Notes: a model not told the origin generated them from the sequence alone. 64,000 bases of DNA from Alkalicoccobacillus plakortidis (GCF_023703085.1 NZ_JAMQJY010000006.1:1-64000); one strand, 5' to 3'. Shown: positions 35,321 to 44,541, counted from the first letter of the stretch. Numbers and translations are program-made.

Positions 35321-35879
35321 ACAAGTTTGAGAAAAGAAACGCCTTATAGGGTTTCTTTTTTTGATCAGATAAGGCGCCATATTCAATTCCTAATGCTTCA
35401 AAAGAAGTGTTTTGCTCAGTTATAAGGATCTTTGTGCCAATTGGAATCTGATTATAAAGTCGTTCAATGTTTTGGTTTGTTAAACGAATACAACCAGATG
35501 TGACGGCATAGCCAACTGAGTTTGGCCGATTTGTTCCATGTACCCCGTACGTTCTTCCTTCTGTATCAAGTGCATCAAAACCAATCCACCTGCTTCCTAG
35601 TGGATTGTCCGAGTGTCCACCTGGTATGTTCTTTTTCCGATAATATGGCTGCTCGGCCTTTACTGTGATGGTGAACATACCGAGTGGTGTTTGAGTATGT
35701 TGCTTTCCCGTTGCCGCAGGGAGCACTTCTTGAATCAAACCGTCATGAATAAAAGCTAGCTGATTCGTATGAACATTAACAATGACAAAAGGATCCCCAT
35801 TTGTCGGGTTCTCACCAATTGGCCAAATGGGTGAAGCTACTAGAATAAGAATAGCAAGCATCGTTTTTAACAAGAGCAC
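35289..35879 (-). CDS. Secreted L,D-transpeptidase (YkuD domain)
   Basis: A 196-residue YkuD-fold enzyme with a signal peptide (LLLKTMLAILILVASPIWP). The catalytic motif is TYGVHGTNRPNSVGYAVTSGCIRL, with the conserved His and nucleophile Cys. Such enzymes cross-link or modify peptidoglycan outside the membrane. The last 30 or so residues read through the Prli42 terminator and coding end, which is unlikely; one extra A in the AAAAAAA run near 35362 would end the protein as SDQKKETL within the terminator. The true stop is therefore uncertain. Confidence 0.85.
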   Translation of the reverse strand: MLLLKTMLAILILVASPIWPIGENPTNGDPFVIVNVHTNQLAFIHDGLIQEVLPAATGKQHTQTPLGMFTITVKAEQPYYRKKNIPGGHSDNPLGSRWIGFDALDTEGRTYGVHGTNRPNSVGYAVTSGCIRLTNQNIERLYNQIPIGTKILITEQNTSFEALGIEYGALSDQKKKPYKAFLFSNLFRMLRDLLRP

Positions 35880-35896
35880 TCCCCCTTTTATAAAGG

Positions 35897-36070
35897 TTAG
35901 AATGCTCTTTTTTTAATGGTTTTATCCTTTTTTTCATTCCATAAGCTATCTTTTATTAGCAAATATTGTTGTAATTCGTGCATCATATATGAAAGAGCAG
36001 ATCGAACTTCAAATTCTTCTCTTGTTGTTGGCAAGTCCATTTGTTTAAAGTTTTCGCGCATTTCATCCAA
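35897..36070 (-). CDS. Small helical protein downstream of yqjA
   Basis: A 54-57 residue charged helical protein (MRENFKQMDLPTTREEFEVR, then SALSYMMHELQQYL) ending KKRAF. It starts at TTG 36070, overlapping the yqjA stop, or at ATG 36061; the ribosome site AGGACGG is modest for both. It is translationally linked to yqjA and separated by 18 bases from the transpeptidase. No function was recognised. Confidence 0.55.
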   Translation of the reverse strand: MDEMRENFKQMDLPTTREEFEVRSALSYMMHELQQYLLIKDSLWNEKKDKTIKKRAF

Positions 36071-36893
36071 GCCGTCCTAGAAAATAAGGTACATGATTGG
36101 TTGGACTAACCGCTTTGCTTAGATCTTCAAGAAAATCTGCAAGATCGTTACTCTGCGAAACGGATCCATGAATCGTTGTGATGAATGGCATTAATCGTTC
36201 AAGAATTTCAAATTGCTTTTCTCTCATCTGAAAGTAATGATAGTACTGACCTTCTTCTCGTAGGATTTGGTTATTCATATCTCGGATAGCTAAATTTTTT
36301 CCTTGCTCTAATAAGCGAACAGTGTCTGAAATTTCTGCTCCAGTCCATTCGCTATCCCCTTTTCTAATATACTTTGAGAATTCATAGAGGATTAAGCTAA
36401 AGTTCTGTTCAATATGTTTCTTAAATACTCGGAGCTGTCGTTCACTACTTGGCATATATAAGTTCATTAATAAGGCCGTTCCAATTCCAACAACAACTAA
36501 TAACAATTCATTAATAAATAGATCAACTGTTGCATTGGCGTGTGTGTAGATATGAAGAACGATTACCGAGCTTGTCACAACTCCTAGACTTAATTTAAGA
36601 GCAACAATAATTGGAATAAATAAGAGCAAAAACAACCCAAGTATCAGCGGATGATATCCTAATAACTCAAACATTGCCATACTTAATCCCATACCTAGTA
36701 AACAAGCTGCAAACCGGTGCCATGAGACTCGTAATGAATTTTTTCTTGTAACTGAAATACATAAAATCGTAATAACGGCTGCCGATCCAAATGAATCTAA
36801 CTGCATCGCTTGGGCGATGGCCGTTGCCACTAAAACACCAATTGCAGTTTTAATTGTTCGATAGCCAATTTTAAATCTCATTCGTTCGTTCAA
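36063..36893 (-). CDS. yqjA: Aromatic-acid-exporter-like membrane protein (YqjA, FUSC/DUF939)
   Basis: A 276-residue membrane protein with about six hydrophobic helices in the N-terminal 150 residues (TAIGVLVATAIAQAMQLDSF, AVITILCISVTRKNSL) and a cytosolic helical C-terminal half, as in the aromatic acid exporter/FUSC-like family. B. subtilis YqjA is the homologue and is under sigma-W there. It starts at ATG 36893. Substrate is unknown. Confidence 0.8.
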   Translation of the reverse strand: MNERMRFKIGYRTIKTAIGVLVATAIAQAMQLDSFGSAAVITILCISVTRKNSLRVSWHRFAACLLGMGLSMAMFELLGYHPLILGLFLLLFIPIIVALKLSLGVVTSSVIVLHIYTHANATVDLFINELLLVVVGIGTALLMNLYMPSSERQLRVFKKHIEQNFSLILYEFSKYIRKGDSEWTGAEISDTVRLLEQGKNLAIRDMNNQILREEGQYYHYFQMREKQFEILERLMPFITTIHGSVSQSNDLADFLEDLSKAVSPTNHVPYFLGRLG

Positions 36894-36964
36894 CTCCTTG
36901 TCATAAATCTTATTTTACCATGACATAGAAGAAAAAAAACGCTAGAATGATCGCACAAAAATAA

Positions 36965-36994
36965 TCGGCTAACAAGGTGTGGCTTGTCAGCCGA
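36965..36994 (-). terminator. Terminator of the small lipoprotein gene
   Basis: TCGGCTGACAAG pairs with CTTGTTAGCCGA (one mismatch), with the minus strand continuing TTATTTTTG. It follows the lipoprotein stop at 37031 by about 35 bases. Confidence 0.75.
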
Positions 36995-37030
36995 CTCGCG
37001 TACCCAATAGTATAAGTGAGTCTTACTGAA

Positions 37031-37183
37031 TTACATATCAGAGTTATCTTCTCCCATTTCGTCACCACCTGGATCGACTGGGTCACCTGGGTCCATCTCG
37101 TCCGTTCCTCCATCACCACAAGCCGCCAACATTCCGACTGAAAAGATACCTGCCATCATACTGTACAATAATTTCTTACTCAT
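37031..37183 (-). CDS. Small acidic lipoprotein
   Basis: A 50-residue lipoprotein: hydrophobic signal with lipobox GMLAAC (Cys 22) and a mature part of 28 residues that is almost all Gly, Asp, Pro, Glu and Met (MDPGDPVDPGGDEMGEDN). ATG 37183 follows AGGAGG. Such short acidic lipoproteins may coat the outer membrane face; alkaliphiles tend to have acidic surface polymers. Specific function unknown. Confidence 0.65.
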   Translation of the reverse strand: MSKKLLYSMMAGIFSVGMLAACGDGGTDEMDPGDPVDPGGDEMGEDNSDM

Positions 37184-37386
37184 TATGAATTCCTCCTTCA
37201 GTTTAGTTAGGATATCGTGCTTATTATTCTCTACCCCACACCTTTTATCTGTAATCGCTTTCACATCGATTTTATAGATCTCTTTACATTTCTACATATT
37301 CCGCAAAAAATAACACGTCTATTTATCAGGACAAGTACATCTATTAGTAAAAGACCGTATTGTTGGACGAGAAAGGATGAAGCGAC

Positions 37387-38025
37387 GTGATCACTGCAAT
37401 CTCAGCTATTATATTAGGCATTTCTCTAGCAGCTCCCGTTGGACCAATCTGTTTAGAAATCATCAATCGGACCTTAAGAAATGGTTTTTTAGGAGGAATC
37501 GCTGTAGGTATTGGAGGAATGACTGCTGACGCCTTATTTATGACGACCATCTATTTTGGATTAGGCTCTCTGCTAACTCACGAGATCACTCAGCTTTGTT
37601 TATATTTGTGTGGTTGCCTATTTTTAGCCTATTTAAGTATTCGTACGTTTCAAAAAGCACCGCAGTCATTATGGAAGGATCGCCATTTAAACCGACCGAA
37701 AAAAACAATTTTTTGGAACTGTTTTTATACAGGACTTATGATTGCTTTAATTAATCCCATTAATATAATGTTTTGGTTTGGCATTTATGGATCTGTATTA
37801 AGTGAATTAATTCAACAATCAAGTGATTCTGTTATCCTTTGGCACAGTCTTTTAATTTTCACAGGCATCTTGCTTTGGAATATGAACTTATCATTCTTAA
37901 CACATTTCTCCTCATTTTTAATGAAACCTAAAGTACTCAAATGGCTTAATTTCACTGCAGCTAGTATGCTTGCATACTTCTCGATTCATTTTGGCATTCA
38001 ATTTTATCACTTGATTTCCGTATAG
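37387..38025 (+). CDS. LysE/RhtB-family amino-acid exporter
   Basis: A 212-residue membrane protein with six hydrophobic segments; the N-terminal ILGISLAAPVGPICLEIINR motif (GPxxLxxIxxxL, with the APVGP turn) is typical of LysE/RhtB exporters. GTG 37387 has AAAGGATGA upstream. It would export amino acids using proton or sodium gradients; specificity cannot be predicted. The gene reads alone, with the PilZ gene starting 52 bases downstream. Confidence 0.82.
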   Translation: MITAISAIILGISLAAPVGPICLEIINRTLRNGFLGGIAVGIGGMTADALFMTTIYFGLGSLLTHEITQLCLYLCGCLFLAYLSIRTFQKAPQSLWKDRHLNRPKKTIFWNCFYTGLMIALINPINIMFWFGIYGSVLSELIQQSSDSVILWHSLLIFTGILLWNMNLSFLTHFSSFLMKPKVLKWLNFTAASMLAYFSIHFGIQFYHLISV

Positions 38026-38077
38026 ATTCTGCCGATAATGGGTTTATATGGTCCAATGAAGGAGGATTAGTCTAATA

Positions 38078-38452
38078 ATGCGTTACAAACGTGATGAGAG
38101 CTTCCGATATGATTTTAAACCTAGTCTTGAGGGAACGTTTGAAATTGTTCAGATGAACGAAAAAGCAGTACAAGTTTCGGCTGGCACCCTTTTTATCGTA
38201 AACCTTAGTCCAAGCGGTGTTGGCATTAAAACTCATTATAACTTACCAGATCCAGAATTATATACGGTAACACTTCAATTAACCTGTACACTTGAAGATA
38301 GTCCATTAGTATTTAAAGGTAATGTTCAATGGAAACGCCAATCTTCTGTTGATTATAGCTATGGATTAGAGCTCTCTTCATCAGAAGAAACCAAAAAGGA
38401 AATCGTCTCCTTATTAAAACGTCACGCGCTAAATCAAGCAACCAGTACATAA
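38078..38452 (+). CDS. PilZ-domain protein
   Basis: A 124-residue single PilZ-like domain. FRYDF near the N-terminus stands where RxxxR is expected, followed by FIVNLSPSGVGIKTHYNL, matching the (D/N)xSxxG c-di-GMP-binding loop. The canonical arginine pair is not fully clear (YKRDESFR), so binding is uncertain. AAGGAGG lies before the ATG. It is 13 bases upstream of a small membrane protein gene, perhaps one unit. Confidence 0.7.
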   Translation: MRYKRDESFRYDFKPSLEGTFEIVQMNEKAVQVSAGTLFIVNLSPSGVGIKTHYNLPDPELYTVTLQLTCTLEDSPLVFKGNVQWKRQSSVDYSYGLELSSSEETKKEIVSLLKRHALNQATST

Positions 38453-38465
38453 AGGAGTCAATAAT

Positions 38466-38687
38466 GTGGGACTGTTCTTCAGAAAAGATACAAAAGAGGA
38501 TTCTATAGCTTATCAAAAAGGACTCACTTTCACTTGTTTTTTTTATATGTTTGCCTTGCTGATCTACTCGTTTTATCTCCTATTAAATGAAAAAGATTTT
38601 GGGGTTCCCCTTATCATATATGCTTCCGGTTTAGTTGTTCTCTACATCAGCACATTTTTATTCAAACGAAAAAGCAGCCAGACCTAG
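38466..38687 (+). CDS. Small two-helix membrane protein
   Basis: A 73-residue protein with two hydrophobic helices (FTCFFYMFALLIYSFYLLL and VPLIIYASGLVVLYISTFL) between charged ends (FFRKDTKEDS; FKRKSSQT). GTG 38466 follows AAAGGAG at 8 bases. It follows the PilZ gene closely and ends in a terminator shared with the BCCT gene. No family name is given. Confidence 0.65.
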   Translation: MGLFFRKDTKEDSIAYQKGLTFTCFFYMFALLIYSFYLLLNEKDFGVPLIIYASGLVVLYISTFLFKRKSSQT

Positions 38688-38708
38688 GTTAATTGGTCCG
38701 GCTGCTTA
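38672..38708. terminator. Bidirectional terminator
   Basis: AAGCAGCCAGACC pairs with GGTCCGGCTGCTT (one bulge); it starts inside the last codons of the small membrane protein gene and lies 3 bases from the BCCT transporter stop, serving both converging units. Confidence 0.75.
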
Positions 38709-38710
38709 AA

Positions 38711-40380
38711 TTATTTGTCATCATTCTGTTTTTTTGATTCTTCTTCCTGAAGTTCTTGCTTAACCTCTTCATAAACCTCTTCTTTTAATTCCTCATAGAT
38801 ATCCTCTTTAATATCATCTCGTACTTCTAACTTAATCAAGTCTAATTGTTTACTTCGACTTTTTCTTTTTTCATATCCAAGGTCTCTGCCCATCATGATG
38901 AATACCGAAACAATCATAAAGATCAAGATAAAAGCAAATGGTAATGCTGCTGTTAGCGCTGCAGTTTGCAGGGCATCAAGTCCACCGTCACCACTTATAA
39001 GTAATACAGCGGCTGTACAGCAATTAAGGCTCCCCATAATACTTTTAGCTTGAGACTTGGATTCAAATTTCCTCCTGATGTCATTGATCCAAGCACAAAA
39101 GCTGCAGAATCGGCAGAAGTGATAAAAAAGATCAAAATGAGAATGATAGCTATTCCGCTTATTAAGGAAGTTAACGGTAATTGTTCGAGTAAAACAAACA
39201 TTGCCACTTCAACTTCACTTGAGACAATGTTCGCCAGACCTGCATTTCCATACATTTCAAAAAATAGTCCAAGCTCCGCCAAATGTAGTAAACCAAATCA
39301 CAGCGAGTAATGTTGGCACCAGTAAGACACCAGCCATAAATTCACGTACGGTTCTACCTTTAGAGATACGAGCAATAAATAGTCCAATAAAAGGTGACCA
39401 TGACATATGCCAAGCCCAGAAAAAGATGGTATTCGTTCCTAACCACTCACTCTCACTAAAAGGTGTCATTGTAAACGACATCGACACAATATTCGAAATG
39501 TATCCTCCAAACGTATTAACCAAATTTTCAAGGATAAATAGGGTTGGACCAGTAAATAAAACAAATAACAACAACAATCCCGCAATAACAAGGTTAATGT
39601 TACTTAATCTTTTAATGCCTTTATCGATTCCTTTTATTGCTGAAAAAATAAATAAAACCGTTACAATAGCAATTACTACGAGTTGTACATAAATATTGTT
39701 AGGAAGTGACGTAACATATGACAGTCCTCCTGAGATTTGTAAAGCACTCAAACCAAAAGTTGTTGCAACGCCGGCACAAGTTGCAATGACAGCTAAGATA
39801 TCAATGACTCGACCTGCCCAAGCCATTCACCTTATTACCCAATAATGGATAAAATGCTGAGCTAATCAATGCTGGTCTATTTTTACGATATTGCACGTAT
39901 GCGAGTGTTAATCCGACAATTGAGAATGCCCCCCACGCATGGAGCCCCCAATGAAAGACACCATATCGTAACCCTGCTTCTGCTGATTCAACCGTGCCAG
40001 ATTCAATGCCAACTGGTGTATCTAGATAATAGAGAAGCGGTTCAGCTACTCCAAAAAATACAAATCCAACACCAAGACCAGCAGCGAATAACATGCCAAT
40101 CCATGACCACCATGAATGCTCTGGCTTATCCTCTTCCTTTCCAAGCTTAATTTTTCCAAATGGTGAAACAGCTAAGCCCAGTCCAATTAACACAAACGCA
40201 GATAGTAGGAGCATATAAAAACAAGCCAAAGGTTTCAATGACCCAATCTAATGCCTGTCCCGCTGTACTTGCTAAAAGCTCAGGGAAAAATACTCCCCAC
40301 AATATAAGCAACGCCATAATACTCGTCGAGATATATAGCACACTTTTTGGGGATGATTCCAGTTGATTTTTTTCTTCCAT
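38711..40380 (-). CDS. BCCT-family betaine/choline transporter (four frameshifts in the sequence)
   Basis: A sodium-coupled osmolyte carrier of the BCCT family, about 556 residues when repaired, with 12 expected helices. Family segments seen include EHSWWSWIGMLFAAGLGVGF, YGVFHWGLHAWGAF, FFWAWHMSWSPFIGLFIARI and ILIFFITSADSAAFVLGSM, plus a charged C-terminal tail (EELKEEVYEEVKQELQEEE) that may sense osmolarity. The gene is in five frames. Two joints are CCAAGC for CCAGC (39269-39274, 39818-39823), one is the related ACAAGC (about 40221) and one is a base loss near 39017. The total, +3 and -1, fits the length. Substrate (glycine betaine or choline) is not resolved. Confidence 0.88.
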
Positions 40381-40510
40381 ATGTGCTATTCATCTCCTTG
40401 TTTTAGGTATCTTTATTCCTTACCCCTATACAGTCATCATTAAAACAATAATTTTCCCATCCCCTCTTTTTCTTATTCCTTGCGACTTATAGCATATAGG
40501 AGGTGATAAG

Positions 40511-40718
40511 ATGGGTAACCAAGCGAACTCGTTTAGTTCTACAATTCCATGTCGGTTTGGCCGATGATGGCAAGGATGTTATGGCAACAAAATCATTCCA
40601 AAATATCCAAGGAGAAGCTAGTGATTCTTCTCTAACAGCTGTCGCTACTGCATTAATTAGCTTACAGCAGTATCAGATTGATAGCATCTCGCGTCAAAAC
40701 ACGTATTCAATTGACTAA
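40511..40718 (+). CDS. DUF1659 family protein (one-base frameshift at the start)
   Basis: A 68-residue protein of the DUF1659 family (RLVLQFHVGLADDGKDVMAT, SFQNIQGEASDSSLTAVATAL). The only start with a good ribosome site (AGGAGGTGATAAG) is ATG 40511, but its frame closes quickly; removing one A from CCAAGC at 40519-40524 gives MGNQRTRLVLQFHVG and a full domain. It is the first of a DUF1659-DUF2922-YvrJ trio, found together in many bacilli; function unknown. Confidence 0.75.
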
Positions 40719-40747
40719 TCTGTTTACAAACCAAAAGGAGGATTCTC

Positions 40748-40969
40748 ATGAGCAAAAAACTTGATCTATTATTTGAAAATCAAGAGGGCAAACAGGTCAC
40801 ACTTAGTATTGATCATCCAATTGAACCGGTTGATGCTGAGCTTGTTCAAACTGTCATGGAAACAATTCTAGCCGAAGACGTATTCATTTCATCAGGCGGT
40901 CGTCTCTCCGCTATCAAAGGTGCACGACTAGTTGATCACCAAGTAACCGTCATTGCCGTAGGTTCATAA
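40748..40969 (+). CDS. DUF2922 family protein
   Basis: A 73-residue protein matching DUF2922: KKLDLLFENQEGKQVTLSID, VQTVMETILAEDVFISSGG and a C-terminal ARLVDHQVTVIAVGS. It has an AGGAGG site and lies 29 bases after the DUF1659 gene and 3 bases before the YvrJ gene. Function unknown. Confidence 0.8.
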   Translation: MSKKLDLLFENQEGKQVTLSIDHPIEPVDAELVQTVMETILAEDVFISSGGRLSAIKGARLVDHQVTVIAVGS

Positions 40970-40972
40970 GCG

Positions 40973-41131
40973 ATGAGTAGCGTTGAGCTATGGGTGCCTT
41001 TAATCAGTGAATATGGTTTTCCGATTATGGTGACTCTCTACCTTCTTAACCGCTTGGAACGGAAATTAGATAAAGTCACCGAAGCCGTTGAAACACTCCC
41101 CACCAAATTGAATCAAAATCCCACATCTTAA
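40973..41131 (+). CDS. YvrJ family membrane protein
   Basis: A 52-residue protein MSSVELWVPLISEYGFPIMV followed by TLYLLNRLERKLDKVTEAVE, with one N-terminal membrane helix and a charged helix, the YvrJ family pattern. It starts 3 bases after the DUF2922 stop. The trio is probably translated together; the YvrJ helix could anchor it at the membrane. The downstream hairpin repeat would end transcription. Confidence 0.75.
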   Translation: MSSVELWVPLISEYGFPIMVTLYLLNRLERKLDKVTEAVETLPTKLNQNPTS

Positions 41132-41133
41132 CC

Positions 41134-41210
41134 CGAGAGACTGGGACAAGCTATAAAAAAGCCGAATCATTATGTTGATCAACTCACATAATGGTTCGTT
41201 TTTTTATTTT
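41134..41210 (+). repeat. Intergenic hairpin repeat, copy 2 (terminator-like)
   Basis: GAGACTGGGACAAG leads into CGAATCATTATGT...ACATAATGGTTCG and a T-run. It is related to 26510-26595 in both the GGGACA leader and the stem sequence. Confidence 0.65.
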
Positions 41211-41333
41211 TGATAATAAGAGAAAATCCATCTGTCGCAGCTTTCAAGCGTATCCTTCTTAAGTTATGTGCACACTATGATATAGTAGAGACTCAGTAAG
41301 AGATTGAAAAGGCGAGAAGGGAATGAGTTTAAT

Positions 41334-41870
41334 TTGACTGAACCAACTTATCAAATCGCAACATTCGCTGGCGGATGTTTCTGGTGTATGGTTAAACCAT
41401 TTGATTCCTATCCAGGTATTGAATCAGTAGTCTCTGGCTACACAGGTGGAGAAACTGAAAACCCAACCTATGAAGAAGTGTGCAGCGAATCAACAGGACA
41501 CTACGAAGCTGTTCAGATTACATTTAATCCAAATGAGTTTTCATATGAAAAACTTCTCGACGTTTTTTGGCAACAAATAGATCCGACAGATGCAGGTGGT
41601 CAATTTTTTGATCGAGGACATTCATATAAAACTGCCATTTTTTATCATTCAGAAGAACAAAGACTGGCTGCAATGAAGTCTCGTGATCAGCTTGAAGCAA
41701 GCGGCCGATTCAAGAATCCAATCGTTACAGATATCATAACTGCTTCTGCCTTTTATCCAGCAGAAGAGTATCATCAGGATTACTACCAAAAAAATCCGTT
41801 ACGTTATAAGATGTATCGAAAAGGTTCTGGTCGTGAAGCATTTATTAAATCAAATTGGGAGGAATCATAA
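41334..41870 (+). CDS. msrA: Peptide-methionine (S)-S-oxide reductase
   Basis: A 178-residue MsrA. The catalytic motif is [20 protein letters not shown] near the N-terminus; [20 protein letters not shown], then [20 protein letters not shown] and [10 protein letters not shown] follow. TTG 41334 matches the family start; the frame is open to 41304. Reduces methionine-S-sulfoxide using thioredoxin. Its stop overlaps the msrB start (TAATG), so the two are coupled. Confidence 0.92.
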   Translation: MTEPTYQIATFAGGCFWCMVKPFDSYPGIESVVSGYTGGETENPTYEEVCSESTGHYEAVQITFNPNEFSYEKLLDVFWQQIDPTDAGGQFFDRGHSYKTAIFYHSEEQRLAAMKSRDQLEASGRFKNPIVTDIITASAFYPAEEYHQDYYQKNPLRYKMYRKGSGREAFIKSNWEES

Positions 41871-42310
41871 TGTCACAAAAACCAACTAAAGAAGAATTAA
41901 AAGAAAAACTAACTCCTATTCAATATGAGGTTACTCAAAATAACGGTACGGAGCAGCCATTTAGAAACGAATATCATGATCATGAAGAAGATGGAATCTA
42001 TGTAGATATTGTTTCCGGAAAACCACTTTTCAGTTCAACTGATAAGTATGATGCAGGATGCGGTTGGCCTAGTTTTACTAAACCAATCGTTGAAGAAGAA
42101 GTACTCGAAAAAGAAGACCGCAGTCATTTTATGGTCCGCACAGAAGTCCGCAGTAAGGAAGCAGACTCTCACCTCGGCCATGTTTTTAATGATGGACCTG
42201 GACCGAATGGACTTCGCTATTGCATAAACTCCGCTGCCCTTCGTTTTGTGCCTAAAAAAGATCTAAAAGAAGAAGGATACAACCTGTATCTAAAGCTATT
42301 TGACGAGTAA
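41870..42310 (+). CDS. msrB: Peptide-methionine (R)-S-oxide reductase
   Basis: A 146-residue Msr[15 protein letters not shown] and [20 protein letters not shown] with the catalytic Cys near the end ([11 protein letters not shown]). The CxxC zinc-binding pairs of the zinc-type MsrB are absent, as in B. subtilis. It follows msrA and ends at a strong terminator. Together they repair both epimers of oxidised methionine. Confidence 0.92.
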   Translation: MSQKPTKEELKEKLTPIQYEVTQNNGTEQPFRNEYHDHEEDGIYVDIVSGKPLFSSTDKYDAGCGWPSFTKPIVEEEVLEKEDRSHFMVRTEVRSKEADSHLGHVFNDGPGPNGLRYCINSAALRFVPKKDLKEEGYNLYLKLFDE

Positions 42311-42362
42311 TCAAACTAAGAGGTCGGGAAAGAAATAAATACTCCCTTTTATGTAAAACCTA

Positions 42363-42401
42363 AACGACTAACAATCCTTTTTTAAGGTTTGTTGGTCGTT
42401 T
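42363..42401 (+). terminator. Terminator of msrAB
   Basis: AAACGACTAACAATCC pairs with GGTTTGTTGGTCGTTT (minor mismatches) around TTTTTTAA, about 50 bases after the msrB stop. Confidence 0.7.
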
Positions 42402-42479
42402 GTTTCGTTTATATTTTGAGCCTAATTACTAAAATTTAGATAATTATATTTTTTGATTAAGCCTCTTATAACGTCTTAA

Positions 42480-42640
42480 ATCCGACAAAAATTATGACGC
42501 TCCCACATAACGGACGGGATAGTGTAGCCCGACTCCGGTGGGATTTACGGCCAATGTTGAAATGATTTGACGTAGCCAAATTAGGCGGGCGCCCGCCCAC
42601 GGAAAGCGTGCCCCCTCATCCCGGGAGAGGAATGACTACT
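42480..42640. repeat. GC-rich intergenic element with a perfect palindrome
   Basis: A 160-base GC-rich island between msrAB and fumC. It contains the 14-base perfect palindrome GGCGGGCGCCCGCC at 42584-42597, plus GGACGGGATAGTGTAGCCCG and CCCTCATCCCGGGAGAGG. No reading frame is convincing. Composition and location match the other GC-rich island at 26612. It is probably a dispersed repeat typical of the lineage. Confidence 0.5.
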
Positions 42641-42775
42641 AAGAATCATTCGTCTTTATGGTTTATCCTTATACTCCTGTCCCTCCATTTTGAATGTTTT
42701 ACGTTTTCATTTAAGGAAATCTGAATATCTGTTATGATAATAGTGTTATAAATAAGTGATAAAGGGTGACGCATA

Positions 42776-44161
42776 GTGCAAACACGTACAGAAAGAGACA
42801 CAATTGGTGAGATTCAAGTACACGCAGATCGTTTCTGGGGAGCTCAAACTCAACGTAGTTTAGAGAACTTTAAAATTGGTCAGGAAAAAATTCCATTAGA
42901 AGTAGTCTATGCATTTGTTCATCTTAAAAAAGCAGCAGCGATTGTAAACGGATCTTTGAAAGGACTTGAAAAGGAAAAAGTCGAAGCGATTACTGTCGCA
43001 GCTGACCAGATTCTAGACGGACAGCACGATGATCACTTCCCTCTTGTTGTTTGGCAAACAGGAAGCGGCACACAGTCTAATATGAACGTAAACGAAGTAA
43101 TTGCCTACATAGCAAATCAATGGCTAAAAGAAAATGGTCATGACACAAAAGTCCATCCAAATGATGATGTAAACCGCTCACAAAGCTCAAACGATACCTT
43201 CCCAACAGCTATGCATGTAGCTACGGTTCTTTATGTAGAGAATCACCTACTACCAGCAGTTCAAACATTTACTACAACACTTGCTGAAAAGGAAAAAGCA
43301 TTTGAAAATGTGATTAAAATCGGACGCACACATCTTCAAGACGCAACACCACTAACATTTGGACAAGAAATTAGTGGTTGGAAACGCATGCTTGAAAAGT
43401 GTGAATTAATGATAAAGCAAAGTACTGATCATGTTAGAGAATTGGCGATTGGCGGAACAGCAGTAGGAACCGGTCTTAATGCCCCACCTGAATTTTCAGA
43501 ACAGGTTTCTGCTCAATTAACGAGTCAAACTGGAGCCACATTTAAAGCGGCTCAAAATCACTTCCATGCCCTAACAAGTCATGATGAATTAGTCCATCTT
43601 CATAGTGCACTTAAAGCCTTGGCAGCAGATGCGTTTAAGATTGCCAATGATATCCGTTTACTTGCAAGTGGTCCGCGTTGTGGTATTGGAGAAGTCGTTA
43701 TTCCGGCAAATGAACCAGGTAGCTCCATTATGCCAGGAAAAGTAAACCCTACTCAAAGTGAAGCTTTAACAATGGTTGCTACGCAAATTTTTGGTAACGA
43801 TGCATCTGTTGGTTTTGCAGCAAGTCAAGGGCATTTCCAATTAAATGTGTTTAAACCAGTGATTATTTTTAATGTGCTTCAATCACTTCGTCTACTAACA
43901 GACGGTTTACAAAGCTTTAATGATAAATGCTTAATTGGACTAGAGCCTGATGAAGAGAAGATGACTCAATATCTTAATGATTCATTAATGCTTGTTACAG
44001 CTCTTAACCCACATATTGGATATGAGAATGCAGCAAAAATTGCTAAAAAAGCTCATGCCGAACGTACAACATTAAAAGAAGCCGCCATTAGCTCTGGATT
44101 GCTTACAGAAGAAGAGTTTGATGCAGCTGTTCGTCCTGAAGAAATGATTCATCCCAAGTAA
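42776..44161 (+). CDS. fumC: Class II fumarate hydratase
   Basis: A 461-residue fumarase (fumarate + water to malate) of the TCA cycle. Signature blocks: [37 protein letters not shown] and [18 protein letters not shown], which contains the mobile catalytic-loop serine. It is distinguished from the aspartase at 54304 by [10 protein letters not shown] in place of QGGAGTSFNMN. GTG 42776 follows AAAGGGTGA. Monocistronic, with a terminator after the stop. Confidence 0.95.
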   Translation: MQTRTERDTIGEIQVHADRFWGAQTQRSLENFKIGQEKIPLEVVYAFVHLKKAAAIVNGSLKGLEKEKVEAITVAADQILDGQHDDHFPLVVWQTGSGTQSNMNVNEVIAYIANQWLKENGHDTKVHPNDDVNRSQSSNDTFPTAMHVATVLYVENHLLPAVQTFTTTLAEKEKAFENVIKIGRTHLQDATPLTFGQEISGWKRMLEKCELMIKQSTDHVRELAIGGTAVGTGLNAPPEFSEQVSAQLTSQTGATFKAAQNHFHALTSHDELVHLHSALKALAADAFKIANDIRLLASGPRCGIGEVVIPANEPGSSIMPGKVNPTQSEALTMVATQIFGNDASVGFAASQGHFQLNVFKPVIIFNVLQSLRLLTDGLQSFNDKCLIGLEPDEEKMTQYLNDSLMLVTALNPHIGYENAAKIAKKAHAERTTLKEAAISSGLLTEEEFDAAVRPEEMIHPK

Positions 44162-44171
44162 AAAAGAAAAG

Positions 44172-44205
44172 AAGACAGGCCGGAGTTAATCTCCGCCTGT
44201 CTTTT
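44172..44205. terminator. Terminator shared by fumC and the converging XRE gene
   Basis: AGACAGGCCGGAG pairs with CTCCGCCTGTCT around TTAAT, followed by TTTTG. It overlaps the last codons of the converging HTH gene. Confidence 0.8.
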
Positions 44206-44461
44206 GTGTATCTAACAAACTTTCTATTTCTTTTCTTCCAAACCTTGTTGCTGTAAAGATGTCTTCGAGGTTAACATTGTAAACGTTGGCGATGAGGAGT
44301 GCTCGTTCAGAACTGATTTGCCGCTTTCCACTCTCAATTTGAGAAAGATATCCGGCAGAGATACCAATTTCCCTAGCTGCAACTTCCAAACTATATCCAA
44401 GCTCCTGTCTCGCTTTTTTTACTAAGCTCATCACATGCTCACATCCTGCTCCTGAAATCAT
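44186..44461 (-). CDS. XRE-family transcriptional regulator
   Basis: A 91-residue HTH protein: KARQELGYSLEVAAREIGIS and YLSQIESGKRQIS form a standard XRE HTH, followed by ALLIANVYNVNLEDIF. Start is ATG 44461 or ATG 44431 (MSLVKK), each with a modest ribosome site. It is divergent from a second XRE gene, across a region with an inverted repeat; the pair probably share operators. Not phage-linked here. Confidence 0.75.
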   Translation of the reverse strand: MISGAGCEHVMSLVKKARQELGYSLEVAAREIGISAGYLSQIESGKRQISSERALLIANVYNVNLEDIFTATRFGRKEIESLLDTQKTGGD

Positions 44462-44541
44462 CGTAACGTACCTTCAATGTATTATAATGCATTTTGCATA
44501 ATCGTCAATTCAATACGAATATAAACCCCAAAATATTTGGC

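Noticed and set aside
36910..37119. A 69-residue frame over the small lipoprotein gene
   Set aside because: It overlaps the lipoprotein gene and its terminator hairpin, has no ribosome site, and its sequence looks random.
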